Shown here: positions 21,002-32,270 of the stretch, piece by piece
Position numbering within the stretch: position 1 is the first letter of the stretch
How the letters are laid out: the number at the start of each line of letters is the position of its first letter
The notes under the pieces: generated by a model
Databases searched by the model: none
Told to the model about the DNA's origin: nothing
The model's input: the letters and a program-made list of their open reading frames with translations, nothing else
Translations under genes and position numbers: made by a program
Source: Isoetes taiwanensis
Taxonomy: Eukaryota > Streptophyta > Lycopodiopsida > Isoetales > Isoetaceae
NCBI GenBank assembly: GCA_021234155.1
Contig: JAJEKV010000114.1
Span: 248,001 to 312,000, forward strand
DNA length: 64,000 nt
Direction: 5' to 3'

Positions 21002-21956
21002 GAGAAGCTGGTTTTTTTTCCTTGCTGCACTGATCCTTAATAAGCTTTGACCAATTCTTAATCCATCTTTTGACTTCCTTAATTTTAGAATAAAAAAGCT
21101 TCATAGGAGGCATATGATTGTCAGCAAACCTATTAGTAAGCTCATCATAGAAAGTTTTGAATTGGGAGCAGAAATTTTCATTCTCAAGAAGAGAAGAATT
21201 AAATTTGTAAGGAGTGCTCCCTTCTCTTTGAATCCTGATAACATGGGAGGTATGAAGGAACTGAGGCTGGTGGTCAGAAATAGAGGTTCCTTCATCACTT
21301 GTTATATAACTATTATCCCAAAAGGCTGTAGATGGATTGGAAACATAAAATCTGTCAAGAGTACAGTAAACCCTTGCTCTATCTTTTTGCTTATTAGACC
21401 AAGTGTAGGTAGCAGTAGAAGAGGGAATATAAATCAAATTATTATCTGCGATAAGCAGGTCCCAGTTCTCTTTTTCAGTTTTGGACATATTAATTTTATT
21501 TCCCAGCTTAAGATCCCAAGAGGGGGTATTATTGAAATCTCCAGCAACAATCCAATTGTCTAGAGTTTGAGATTCCAACCAGCTATTAATTTCACTCCAA
21601 ATAGGTTCTCTATCTTTTGGAGAAGTAGGAGCATAAATATTAATGATTCCAAAGCTGGAATTTGATACTGAGCAGATCATGGCCTGCCAAGCTCTAGAAG
21701 GGCTGTTATAAAAGGAGGAATGCTTGATGTCTTTTTTCCAGACAATGGCCAAACCACCACTAGCTCCAGAGGAGTTAATCCAAATTGAGGAAGAAGAAGG
21801 GTAGATCCAATCTCCCAAATTGCTACACTCAAAAGAGGGAAGTTTAAGTTCTTGCAGAAGGATTATATCAGTATTATACATCCTGATTTGAGCAATAGCC
21901 CTTCTCCTCTTCAAAGGACCTTTTATACCTCTAAGGTTCCAAGAAAGAATCTTCAT
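20982..21956 (-). CDS. LINE A ORF2: APE-type endonuclease
   Basis: It starts MKILSWNLRGIKGPLKRR at 21956. The catalytic signatures of exonuclease-endonuclease-phosphatase nucleases are visible: Asn7, Glu36 in LLQELKL, IYAPTSP, AGDFNNTP (about 138-145) and SDHQ (227-230). The domain nicks target DNA to prime reverse transcription. The frame ends at an A8 run beyond which the RT frame continues in another register. 28 bp upstream on this strand is the ORF1 stop codon (21985-21987). Confidence 0.92.
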   Translation of the reverse strand: MKILSWNLRGIKGPLKRRRAIAQIRMYNTDIILLQELKLPSFECSNLGDWIYPSSSSIWINSSGASGGLAIVWKKDIKHSSFYNSPSRAWQAMICSVSNSSFGIINIYAPTSPKDREPIWSEINSWLESQTLDNWIVAGDFNNTPSWDLKLGNKINMSKTEKENWDLLIADNNLIYIPSSTATYTWSNKQKDRARVYCTLDRFYVSNPSTAFWDNSYITSDEGTSISDHQPQFLHTSHVIRIQREGSTPYKFNSSLLENENFCSQFKTFYDELTNRFADNHMPPMKLFYSKIKEVKRWIKNWSKLIKDQCSKEKKPASHVYEGN

Positions 21957-21984
21957 TACAAAGAGATATATGGAAAGGGAAGAT

Positions 21985-22740
21985 TTATAATCTAGTCTTT
22001 CTTGATTTTCTCTTACTTCTGGTATTTTGAGCAGGAGTTTTATTGAGACCAGACAAGACCAATCCTAATTTATCCCCATCCTTCTTAGTAGGTTTTTTTA
22101 CAGAGTGACTCTTCTCAGGCTTAGGATCAATGCTAAGATTTTCATTTAAATATCCCTCTTTACCCCAATTCTCTTTCCAGGCCTGTCCGGCGTACGAGCA
22201 TATCCGGGCTCGGTATGCTCGGTTAGTTGTGCCCCATCAGGCCTTGCATGAGCTACTGAGCACTACTCTCAGAGGCTTGTTGGGATCAGACCTCCCGGAG
22301 GTAATGGATACGCTTTACTCGCTTATGCCCCCTCGTCCGGGCATTAACCTCACCTGCATTTGTGATTATGTATATAATCGCGCAAAGATGTGTCGGATCC
22401 TTATTGCTACTAAGGTTTTTCCCCAAACCCTTCGGTGGGGGTTTTTAATCCTCGTAGTAATACCGCTGCTTTCTCTCTTTTGTACTTGGGTCCCATAGGC
22501 CAGTTGGTCTCCGTGGACGATAAAATCATATTCTATTCTATTCTATTCTATTCTTTATCACTCCCAAAACCTTCATTATCACTATAGTCAGAACACCCTC
22601 CAGGAAAGAATTGAAACATAGGATTTGTGCGCAGCAGATAAAACTGAATCATAAGGCAAATAAATCCGGGAAATGGTTTTGGAAAAGATTATCCCCCCCC
22701 TTCTAAAGAGCTGCCATCAGGGTAATAAAGAGAGGCTAAA
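21985..22740 (-). pseudogene. LINE A ORF1 C-terminal remnant
   Basis: Minus-strand frames read PFPGFICLM and FQFFPGGCSDYSDNEGFGSD (about 22690-22560), then after the inserted fragment NWGKEGYLNENLSIDPKPEK and a basic end TRSKRKSRKTRL* at 21985. The insertion of a plus-strand LINE piece at 22182-22555 splits it. Upstream, beyond about 22740, similarity to coding sequence stops abruptly, which is the 5' truncation point. Confidence 0.6.
22182..22555 (+). mobile_element. Short 5'-truncated LINE insertion with (TTCTA)n tail
   Basis: It encodes the end of a different LINE ORF2 (CPAYEHIRARYARLVVPHQ...), then a 3' end and a (TTCTA)n microsatellite at 22531-22555 in place of poly(A). It interrupts the ORF1 remnant of LINE A on the opposite strand. 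Host words on each side (TTCTCTTT and TTCTTT) suggest a short, imperfect target duplication. Confidence 0.7.
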
Positions 22741-23462
22741 ACTCGCCAAATGGCGATTTTTTAGACCTTTACTAAAATTTCGTGGCTAAACTTTATAAGG
22801 GTCGTTTCTTAAAAAAAATAAAAAATTAGCCATTCCAAAAGGGGGAAAATTTTGGACGTTCAAGGTTTAGCCGAGATTGACTGCGGCATTGGAGTGCTGA
22901 ATCGCCTTCCCTGAAGCTGATTAGGCGCGCCGAGATCAATTCAAATAGCCATGTCTAATCTATTCAGATACATCTTTCATTTAGGAATCGCCATATTGAA
23001 GAACCACACGACCATTACACTATTGCAATGTTAACATTGAAAAAAAAACTCCCACCTTTTTATTATGTTTGCTATTTCCATTCACATAGCATACAATGTA
23101 GTTCGGTCTGAATACGGAAGATTGTCGGACCTAACCCCATGGTTAGATATGCACCAAAGATCATCATCTTTTTTATTGTTGTTGGTACCCACGGATACAT
23201 GCACATTATCACTTCTCTTTAAATATATCAACTAAAATAATGATGATAACTTGCTTAGTTCAACAAATGCCGTTTAGCTACCACCAACAAAGACAAAATT
23301 GCCAACATAAAAATTTTTAAATTATACGAACTTTATAATTTCGCCAAGTGGGAAGAAAACTAAAGGGCTTGATCAGATCACATTTCGCCAAAAAAAATAT
23401 CACTGACTCTTGTTTTATAGCTTTAGCCAACCTTTATTTGGATACGAAAACATTTAGGGTCC
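22741..23462. other. Non-coding stretch, possible small element
   Basis: AT-rich with no gene. Both edges contain CGCCAA words (CTCGCCAAATGGCGAT near 22743; TTCGCCAA near 23340 and 23384), which might mark a degenerate element, but I could not define terminal repeats. Confidence 0.3.
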
Positions 23463-23484
23463 TTAAAATTTACCCCGCCCGCCA

Positions 23485-24460
23485 TTGACAGACTTGCATG
23501 TATGGCAGACATACGCCATACATTTGTACTTTAAGGGAGAGGACAAGTTATGTTTACCCACAGAAGCTTTTTCTAGCTTTGTGGTTTCTCTTGACGATGT
23601 CAAGAACGGTATTGATGGGCTGGCTTGTGGCAAAGCCCTGGATATTGATGGACTTGCAGCCAGAAAGCACCTCAAGGATGGCGGATCGTAACTAGCTACC
23701 TTTATTTCTGAAATTTTTAACCAAGCTATTAAAGAAGGGTTTCTGAAGCCTGGACCACCAGTTTGATCCATCCTATATATAAACAAGGTGATGCGCTGTT
23801 ACCAAGCAATTATAGGACTATTATGATTGGTCCAATTCTTGCCAAGCTCTTTGGCAAGGTTTTTGACGCTAAACTTACTGCTTGGGCGGATGATCATGGA
23901 GCAAGAGCTCGAGGGGCGTTTGGTTTTAGACGTGGCTCCTCCACCTTAGATCACTTGATCACTCTTCGCACTATGATAGATGAGGCTAGATCACAGGGGA
24001 AACCATTGCTTTGCTGCTTCATTGATTTTGCTAAAGCATTCGATACAGTTCCCAGACAGAAATTATTGAACCGGCTAACTCAGCTTGGTGTTCCATGTGA
24101 ATGGGTTCACGCTATTGGGAGGCTTTACGAATCAGTCCGTGGCGGGGGTTATCACCGTCCCGGTATGACCGATTTAGTCACCAAATGACGGGGAGTTAAA
24201 CAAGGGTGCACGCTTTTCGCCAACTTTATTCGGACTTTATATCGATCAATTGGAGGAGTTTCTCAAACAATCTGGCTTCTGCTTCCCTCGTCTCTTCCAT
24301 GAACTGGTAATTCTCCTTTTATTTGCTGATGATCTACTCCTATGCTCCCATACGAAGTGAAGACTTACAAAGGCAATTAGATGTGCTAAGCAATTTCTGC
24401 TCACAGTTTGGTTTGACAGTTAATATGAGTAAGACTAAGGTCCTAGGCTTTGGAATACAG
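23485..24460 (+). pseudogene. LINE C reverse transcriptase, broken
   Basis: A non-LTR RT distinct from LINE A. The frame 23763-24188 has LLPSNYRTIMIGPILAKLF, FRRGSSTLDHLITLR and motif A CFIDFAKAFDTVPR; then in shifted frames RGVKQGCTL (motif B, about 24190) and LLLFADDLLLCSH (motif C, about 24310). Stops and shifts separate the pieces, so no active enzyme. The N-terminal endonuclease is missing, so the copy is 5'-truncated. Confidence 0.85.
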
Positions 24461-24471
24461 AATGCTACCTA

Positions 24472-25502
24472 ATGTACCAGGGGAATATGATAGATCAAAC
24501 TCAATCCTATAAATATTTAGGACATGAAATTTTTACGGGACGTAAATCCTGGACAAAGGGTGTTGATCTCGAATGCAGTGAAGCTGACTTTAAAAGCGTT
24601 TTCGCCATGGCAAATATGTGCGAGACATTCTCACATCACCTATTGGCCACTTGAAGAGACTTTTGAGACTCTAGTCATGCCAAGAATTTCATATGCTAGT
24701 GAAATATGGGGACCATCACTTTCTCGCTTCTAAATGGCGAGAAGTTGAAGCAATTCAAAAGACCTGGCTGCATATGGTTTTGAAAGTGAAAAGGGCGGTT
24801 CCATATGAACTGCTGTTATTTGAGTGTGAATCATTTCCCTTGGAGATACACTCTATGAGCAACACGCTTAGATACCTTGATCAGAAACATCAAGCAAATG
24901 AGAACTCCTTGATTCGGCTTGCTCTTAAGGCAAATGAGAAACTCGAAACAGATGGGCAGAACTGCTGGTACAAAGATGTGCATGGATGGTTATCCCGATG
25001 GGGGCTTATGCTCCCTTTTACAGATAAATTTAAGGCTCATGCCTTTCTTGCATATTATCAGAGGCATCCGATAAAAAAGAAACTCCAATATTATATTAGA
25101 TATTTTAATCCAGAGCGTAGTCATGCTATCCAGCCATATCTGTGTCTTCACGGCATGTTCCCAGGACAAATCAGGGCCATTGCTCGCCTCCGTGTGAGTT
25201 CTCACTGCCTAATGATTGAGAAGGGGAGATGGTTGAAAATTGAGGAGAGCCAGAGGATTTGTGCGTGCAAGGAGGATATAGAAACAGAGAAACATGCCAT
25301 ATACGTTTGTCATAGACATGACACCCTTCGCGCCAAATATTCCAGGATTGATTGGACTCTACACACTCACCCCGGTTTTTGGTCCACTGTTGAAAACAAC
25401 AGTTTTGGTAGGTCTACATGTCCTGTTTTCAAAGAATCCTACATGTGGATTTGTGAAGGTATGGTTTTGTTCGATAATGGTGTTCTTTTTTCAGTGGACT
25501 AA
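24472..25502 (+). pseudogene. LINE C ORF2 C-terminal region
   Basis: YKYLGHEIF and then, in another frame from 24693, a 269-codon stretch with RISYASEIWG-like text and KWREVEAIQKTWLH. It ends with a Cys/His region, RICACKEDIETEKHAIYVC, of the kind found at the end of this LINE type. It continues the RT at 23763-24460 and is followed directly by the 25.5-26.1 kb tandem array. Confidence 0.8.
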
Positions 25503-25519
25503 AACATCCACTGTTGTTT

Positions 25520-26060
25520 TGTAGTTTCTTCTATTGTGACATGTCATTTTATAATACAATCCACTGTAGGAAAGAGTACTTGAATTTCTACATGTCTAAT
25601 AATTCTATTGTCACATGTCTTTATAGATGTAGAAAAGAATATTTGATTCTCTACATGTCCTATACTTCCATTCACATGTCTTTATAGTAGTAGGACAGAG
25701 TACTTTATTTGCTAAGGCATTGTAGGAAAGAATACATGAATTACGACATGTGTAATACTTCTATTGTCACATGTCTTTATAGAAGCCTGAAAGAATACTT
25801 GATTCTCTACATGTCATATGCTTCCATGTCACATGTCTTTATAGTAGTAGGACAGAGTACTTTTATTTGCTAAGGCATTGTAGGAAAGAATACATGAATT
25901 ACGACATGTGTAATACTTCTATTCTCACATGTCTTTATAGAAGTAGGAAAGAGTACTTGATTCTCTACATGTCCCATCCTTCCATATCACGGCCCTTTAT
26001 AGTGGTAGGACAGAGTACTTGATTTGCTACATGTGATGCACGCACGATCACATGTTCTTA
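25520..26060 (+). repeat. Degenerate tandem array after LINE C
   Basis: Repeated blocks of the form ACATGTCTTTATAG, TAGGA(A/C)AGAGTACTTGATT and CTACATGTC recur with spacing of roughly 60-80 bp. It starts right after the LINE C stop codon, so it may be the LINE 3' region expanded in tandem. Confidence 0.7.
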
Positions 26061-26129
26061 TACTAGTATTCCATGTAACACAAGTTACTTCAACTACTTC
26101 AATTACTTAACACCTATTTTTGCATAACG

Positions 26130-27727
26130 TGGCACCAACATGCCAAGGTGGCTCTAACATGCCACCTAGGCTCAAACATGCCAAGGTGGCTCCAACATGC
26201 CACCTAGGCTCCAACATGACAAAATGGCTCAAACATGCCACCTAGGCTCCAACGTGTCAAACATGCCACGCAGGCTCCAACATGCCACCTATGTCCAACT
26301 TGCCAAGGTGGCTCAAATATGCCACGGGCTCCAACATGCCACCTAGGGCTCCAACATTCCTAGGTGGCTCAAACATGCCACATAGGCTCAAACATGCCAT
26401 GCCTCACTTAGGGTTCCAACATGCCAAGGTGGCTCCAACATGCCACCTAGGCTCAAACATGCCAAGGTGGCTCAAACATGCCACCTAGGGCTCCCAACAT
26501 GCCACCTAGGCTCAAACATGCCAGTGGCTCAAACATGCCAAGGTGGGCTCAAACATGCCACCTAGGCTCCAACATGCCACCTAGGCTCAAACATGCCAAG
26601 GTGGCTCAAACATGCCACGGGGCTCCACCATGCCACCTAGCTCTCCAACATGCCAAGGTGGCTCACAACATGCCACCTAGGCTTAAATATGCCAAGTTGG
26701 CTCAAACATGCCACCTAGGCTCCAACATGCCACCGCGGCTCTAACCCCGCCACCTAGGCTCAAACATGCCACGGGGCTCCAACATGCCACGCGCCAAGGT
26801 GGCTCCAACATGCCACCTAGGCTCCAACATGCTCAAACATGCCACGCTGGCTCTAACATGCCACCTATGCTCCAACTTGCCAAGGTGGCTCAAATATGCC
26901 ACGCGGTCCAAATATGCCAAGGTGGCTCACATGCCACACAAAGCTCCAACATGCCACCTAGGCTCTAACATGGCAAGGTGGCTCAAACATGCCACGTGGT
27001 CTTCAAACATGCCACCTAGGCTCCAACATGCCAAGGTGGCTCCAACATGCCAAGGTGGCTCAAACATGCCACCTAGGCTCCAACGTGCTCAAACATGCCA
27101 AGGTGGCTCAAACATGCCACGGGGCTCCAACATGCCAAGGTGGCTCAAACATGCCACCTAGGCTCAAACATGCCAAGGTGGTTCCCACATGCCAAGGTGG
27201 CTCCAACATGCCACCTAGGCTCAAACATGCCAAGGTGGCTCAAACATGCCACCTAGGTCGCAACATGACAAAATGGCTCAAACATGCCACCTAGGCTCCA
27301 ACGTGCTCAAACATGCCACGCGGGCCCAACATACCACCTATGTCCAACTCTTGCCAAGGTGGCTCAAATATGCCACGGGCTCCAACATGCCACCTAGGCT
27401 CCAACATTCCTAGGTGGCTCAAACATGCCATCTAGGTTCCAACATGCCACCCAGCTCAAACATGCCAGTGGCTCAAACATGCCAAGGTGGGTTTCAAACA
27501 TGCCACCTAGGCTCCAACATGCCAAGGTGGCTCAAACATGCCACGTGGACTCCATAATGCCACGTGGGCTCCAACATGCCAAGGTGGCTCAAACATGCCA
27601 CCTAGGCTCAAACATGCCAAGGTGGCTCCAACATGCCATGCAGGCTCCAACATGCCAAGGTGGCTCAGGCATGCCACCTAGTCTCAAGCATGCCACCTAG
27701 GCACCCCAAGTGGTGACATGGCATGCC
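26130..27727 (+). repeat. 19-bp satellite-like array, plus orientation
   Basis: Repeats of CAACATGCCACCTAGGCTC, mixed with the variant CAAACATGCCAAGGTGGCT, fill about 1.6 kb. Both variants are 19 bp. Length changes break frames often, so the open frames with MPPRLKHA-like repeats are by-products. The array ends in a unique 33-base tail at 27691-27723 (TGCCACCTAGGCACCCCAAG...). Confidence 0.95.
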
Positions 27728-27761
27728 AAGTAAGCAAGGTCAAGTTTTGACTAGGGTTAAA

Positions 27762-27783
27762 ACCAAAGATGTCCATCTTTGGT
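27762..27783. other. Short perfect hairpin
   Basis: ACCAAAGATG and its exact reverse complement separated by 2 bases, just past the end of the 19-bp array. Function unknown. Confidence 0.6.
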
Positions 27784-27924
27784 CTTTTCATTGGGTGATG
27801 TTGGCAAATTTTAGGTGACATGGCTAGATGATGGTGACATGGACCTTGGATGTGCTGCAAACACCGGGTAGGCACCTCGACGGCGGCCCCTTTCTTGTGA
27901 AGGGGAGTCTCCGAAAGGTATATA

Positions 27925-30765
27925 TGCTGGTGCATTTTCTTCTTGATGCATGCAGCGCCATGCCGCACATCCCGCCAAGATTTCACCTTTTTCGAGACCC
28001 GGATTTTTATCCGCGGCTTTTCTTTGTGTTTATGTCCCGGAAATTCATAATTAATGCATGGGGCGGAAAAAATCCCGGTTTTCAGCCAGCTGGCTTGCCA
28101 AGTGGCCCCGAGAGTACAGGAAAATCCCCTGTATTTTCGGATGAGTTTTAGACCCTCGATTTTTATTGGGATGGCCACCGCTGGCCCCGACAAGATTTAG
28201 ACCACGCTTTCGATTTTGGGGCATGGAGGAGGCCCCGGATTGCCGATCCGACCTCGCCGCCGTCGTCCTGAACGGGCTAAATTACCCTAGGGGACAAGTT
28301 CCACGGCGAAGTTTTCCCAGTGGGATCAATCACTTACCCCTCACTAGGAGGTATTCAAAGATCCACCTCCATGCCAATTGACTACAAGTGTGTAGTAAAC
28401 CCACCTACTTTGGCGCTTCTTGGAGAGGGGGTGGTCTTCCGCCCACCTAAACTTGGTCCCCTAGGTAATGGGGATGTTCCGGGTCCATTGGCGAGCCAGC
28501 CTTCGGTTCCTGAGTGGGGGTCCAACCCGGCCCCAGCCCCCAACTTGGACTAGCCTCATGAGAACAAGATACTTGGGGTTCACCCCGAGGCCCCGGGTAG
28601 AAGATTGAAGTGAGAATAGCAAAGACTAGGGACTGCTAGGTGGTATACATGTGACCACGAGAAGCAAAGCTAGCTCCACTACCTAGTAGGACGCTACCGA
28701 CCCTGGTCTCCCAAGGGGTTGGCTCCTGAAGCTCGCCTCATGCCTCTGCCAGTGCTTCTATTGCCGGTGCATTTTTTTCTTGCAGTGTGCGGCCATGTCG
28801 CACATCCCGCCAAGATTTCACCTTTTTCGAGACCCGAATTTTTATCCGTGGCTTTTCTTTGTGTTTATGCTCCGAAATTCATAATTAATGCATGGGGCAG
28901 GGAAAAATCCTGGTTTTCAGCCAGCTGGCTTTGCCAAGTGGCCCCGAGAGTATAGGAAAATCCCCTTATTTCCTGGATGAGTTTTAGACCCTCGATTTTT
29001 GATTGGGATGGCCACCGCTGGTCCTTGGACAGTGGTTTAGACCACGTTTTCAATTTTGGGGCATGGAGGAGGCCCCGGATTGGCAATCCGACCTCGCCCT
29101 GCCGTCCGAACGGCCAAATTACCCTAGGGGACAAGTTCCACTACGAAGTTTTCCTGTGGATCAATCACTTACCCCTCACTAGGAGGTATTCAAAGATCCA
29201 CCTCCATGCCAATTGACTACAAGTGTGTAGTAAACCACCTACTTTGGAGAGAGGGGTGGTCTTCCACCACCTAAACTTGGTCCCCTAGGTAATGGGGATG
29301 TTCCGGGTCCATTGGCGGAGCCGCTTCTGCCCTGAGTGGGGGTCCAGCCTGCCCTCACCCCCAAATTTTGGATTAGCCCCAAGAAGAATAAGATACTTGG
29401 GGTTCACCCCGAGGCCCCGTAGAAGATTGAAGTGACAATAGGAGCACTAGGACTGCTAGGTGGTATACATGTGACCACGAGAAGAAAAGCTAGCTCCACC
29501 GCCAAGAGGGACGTTCCGACCTCGGTGGCCTCCGAAAGGGGTTGGCTCGAAGCTCGCCTCATGCCTCTGCTTGTGCTTCTATTGTCGGTGCATTTTCTCT
29601 TGCGTGTGCAGCCATGTTGCATATCCAGCCAAGATTTCACCTTTTTCGAGACCCGGATTTTTATCCGTGTTTTTTTTGTGTTTATGTCCGAAATTCATAA
29701 TTAATGCATGGGGCGGGGAAAAATCCTGATTTTCAGCCAGCTGGTTTGCCAAGTGGGTCCGCAGCGCATGGGAAAATCCCCCGGTATTTTCTTGGGCGAG
29801 CTTTAGACCCTCGATTTTTATTGGGATGGCCACCGCTGGCCTCGACAGTGGTTTAGACCACGCTTTCATTTTGGGGCATGGAGGAGGCCCCGGATTGGCG
29901 ATCCGACCTTCCACATCGTCCGAACGCCAAATTACCCTAGAGGACAAGTTCCACTACCAGTTTCCTGTGGGATCAATCACTTACCCCCACTAGGAGGTAT
30001 TCAAAGATCCACCTCCATGCCAATTGACTACAAGTGTGTAGTAAAACGACCTACTTTGGCGTTTCTTGGAGAGGGGTGGTCTTCCGCCCACCTAAACTTG
30101 GTCTCCTAGGTAATGGGGATGTTCCGGTCCATTGGCGAGCTTCCTAGTTCCTGAGTGGGGTCCAGCCCGCCCTCAGCCCCAAATTTGACTAGCTCATGAG
30201 AACAAGATACTTGGGGTCACCCCGAGGCCCCGTAGAAGATCGAAGTGAGAATAGCAGCACTAGGACTGCTAGGTGGTATACATGTGACCACGGAGAAGCA
30301 AAGCTAGCTCCACCGCCAAAGGGACGCTATCGACCGGGTGGCCTCCTGAAGGGGTTGGCTCGAAGCTCGCCTCATGCCTCCGCTTGTGCTTCTATTGCCG
30401 GTGCATTTTCTTTTCATGCAGCGCCATGCCGCACATCCCGCCAAGATTTCACCTTTTTTCGAGACCCGAATTTTTATCCGTGCTTTTCTTTTGTGTTTAT
30501 GATCCCGAAATTCATGATTAATGCATGGGCGGAAAAATCATGGTTTTCAGCCAGCTGGCTTGCCAAGTGGCCCCGAAATCAGAAAATCCCCGGATTTCCC
30601 GTGAGCTTTAGACCCTCGATTTTTGATTGGGATGGCCACCGCTGGCCTCCGACAGTGGTTTAGACCACGTTTTTGATTTTGGGGCATGGAGGAGGCCCCG
30701 ATTGGCGATCCGACTCTCCATGTCATCCGAATGCCGAAATTACCCTAGGGGACAAGTTCCACGGC
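27925..30765 (+). repeat. About 3.4 tandem copies of an ~820-bp GC-richer unit
   Basis: The landmark GCCAAGATTTCACCTTTTT recurs at 27974, 28809, 29628 and 30440, giving units of 835, 819 and 812 bp. Other landmarks (GGTTTAGACCACG, CTGCTAGGTGGTATACATG, CACTTACCCCTCACTAGGAG) recur at matching places. Open frames inside are not conserved in length between copies, so I see no gene. Copies differ mostly by small indels. Confidence 0.93.
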
Positions 30766-31104
30766 CCTCTTGATCGAGGAGCATCCCCAGATCAAATCCT
30801 ACCAAACCCTAGGGTTTGGTAGGGTTTACATCTCGAAAGGCCAAGACGGAGACTAACACATCCAAAACTTTGCATGGAGTTCTCTGTATGCTCGGGGACC
30901 ATGCCCGAGATGGGGTCAAATCCCCTCAAAAGATAAAGCCTGCACTCCCCTCACCGGAAAGGGGCTTGTGAAGGGAGTCTCCGAAAGGTATGTCGCACCG
31001 AAATTTGGCTCGCCTCCCAAAGCCATGAGGGTAATCCAAAGACGGGTATTCCACGCCGATCCTCGGGCCCTCTCGGGTCATCTGAGCATCCCCGCACGTA
31101 AACC
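30766..31104. other. Unique stretch after the 820-bp array
   Basis: No gene. It holds a perfect 20-base palindrome at 30801-30820 and a phrase (GTGAAGGGAGTCTCCGAAAGGTAT near 30967) that also occurs near 27896, so it is related to the left flank of the 820-bp array. Confidence 0.5.
30801..30820. other. Perfect 20-bp palindrome containing a head-to-head telomere-type word
   Basis: ACCAAACCCTAGGGTTTGGT equals its own reverse complement. Its centre is AAACCCT joined to AGGGTTT, two plant telomere-type heptamers head to head. A single pair only; not a telomere array. Confidence 0.85.
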
Positions 31105-31310
31105 CTATCAAACCTAGGCTCCAACGTGCTCAAACGCGCCAAGGTGGCTCAAACATGCCACGGGCTCCAACATGCCACATAGGCTCCAACATGCCATGTG
31201 GGCTCCAACATGCCAAGGTGGCTCAAACATGCCACCTAGGCTCAAACATGCCAAGGTGGCTCCCACATGCCAAGTTGGCACCTAGGCTCGCATGCCACCT
31301 AGGCATGTGT
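31105..31310 (+). repeat. Small outlying block of the 19-bp satellite
   Basis: About ten units of the same CATGCCACCTAGG / CATGCCAAGGTGG repeat, plus orientation, separated from the main arrays. Confidence 0.9.
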
Positions 31311-32270
31311 GTTTAGCAAAGGTGCACCTAGCTATCCGAGAAAACGATCACATTTTGGCCTCCTCAAACGTTTTTGGATTTACCCTCCTCCCAAAGTCGC
31401 AATTAGAAGTCAAGAACACATTTTGTAGTAGCAATTTTTTTTGAATGATTCGATCGCCAATAGATCCAAACTCGTTATTTCAGTTGCCATGGCTCCGCAT
31501 ACATGTTTGAAAAGGTACACCAGTGTCCCAAGCGCAATCGACCACGTTTTGGCCTCCATAACGAAACCCTACAATAACCCTCGCAAGGCAATGTGGTTTA
31601 CGCTTTGGAGGCCATACCCCAGCCGATTGGACCGTGATCTTGCACAATGTCATGAGGTAGTGGGAGGGCGCTGACGCCGAAGATGGAGCCCTAAAACTTC
31701 CGTAAGGCAGGCCGACCCAAAATGTCCTCTCCGAAGGTCCCCGCCACGGATGGGCAACTCTCCCACCCCGAACTATGATCCGACCGCCAACTTAACTCGA
31801 AACATCGACATTACCCAGAGACCAAGTTTCGGGGCGTAAGACCACCCCCGCCCGTGAAGCCAAAGTAGCTCATGTCCAACACGCTCATAGTGAATTGGCC
31901 TTAGCGGGGTGCGTAATACCGCCATGTAGAGGGTTCATGCTTCTTTGCTGCAAAAAATGACCGCGGTAACTTGGTCCCTAGGGTAATTTCGCCGCTTTGA
32001 CGATATGGCTAAGTCAAATCTCCATTCCCGAGCCTTTGTATCCCTAAACGACAAAGCACGCGGGCTTTCTACATGGTCGATCGCAGACACTTTGCGGTTT
32101 GATATGTTCTCTGACAGATCTTGAATTTTTGATACTTGAAGAGTGGATTCAAAGGTCGGATGGGAAACCGGGCTCCCGAAGGGAGGCATTGGCATTTGCC
32201 CTCCCTGAGGAGCACTAGTAGGAAAGCCCCGCCTTCTGAACCTTTGTGATGTCCGGCCTCCCTGGGGTCC
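31311..32270. other. Unique GC-richer stretch between satellite blocks
   Basis: No gene family recognised. Short frames on both strands show no conserved motif. Satellite repeats resume immediately after. Confidence 0.4.

Larger units (their letters stand above)
17320..22740 (-). mobile_element. L1-type LINE (A), 5'-truncated, with poly(A)
   Basis: Read on the minus strand the order is: C-terminal part of ORF1 (about 22740-21985, split by a short plus-strand LINE insertion), endonuclease, reverse transcriptase, zf-RVT-like zinc region, ~650 bp 3' region, and a 27-base poly(A) (T-run 17320-17346). Similarity in style to plant L1 elements is strong. ORF2 is nearly intact but carries a frameshift in an A8 run between endonuclease and RT and breaks near 18610. 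No target duplication was identified with confidence. Confidence 0.9.

Noticed and set aside
26282-27700. Several long open frames with repeated MPPRLKHA/QTCHLGSNM text
   Set aside because: They are by-products of the 19-bp satellite; frames change at every indel and no start, domain or codon pattern supports a gene.
26130-27727. CRISPR-like short regular repeats
   Set aside because: Units are contiguous with no unique spacers, and the DNA is a plant nuclear genome.
30801-30820. Interstitial telomere array
   Set aside because: Only one heptamer in each direction is present, not a tandem array.
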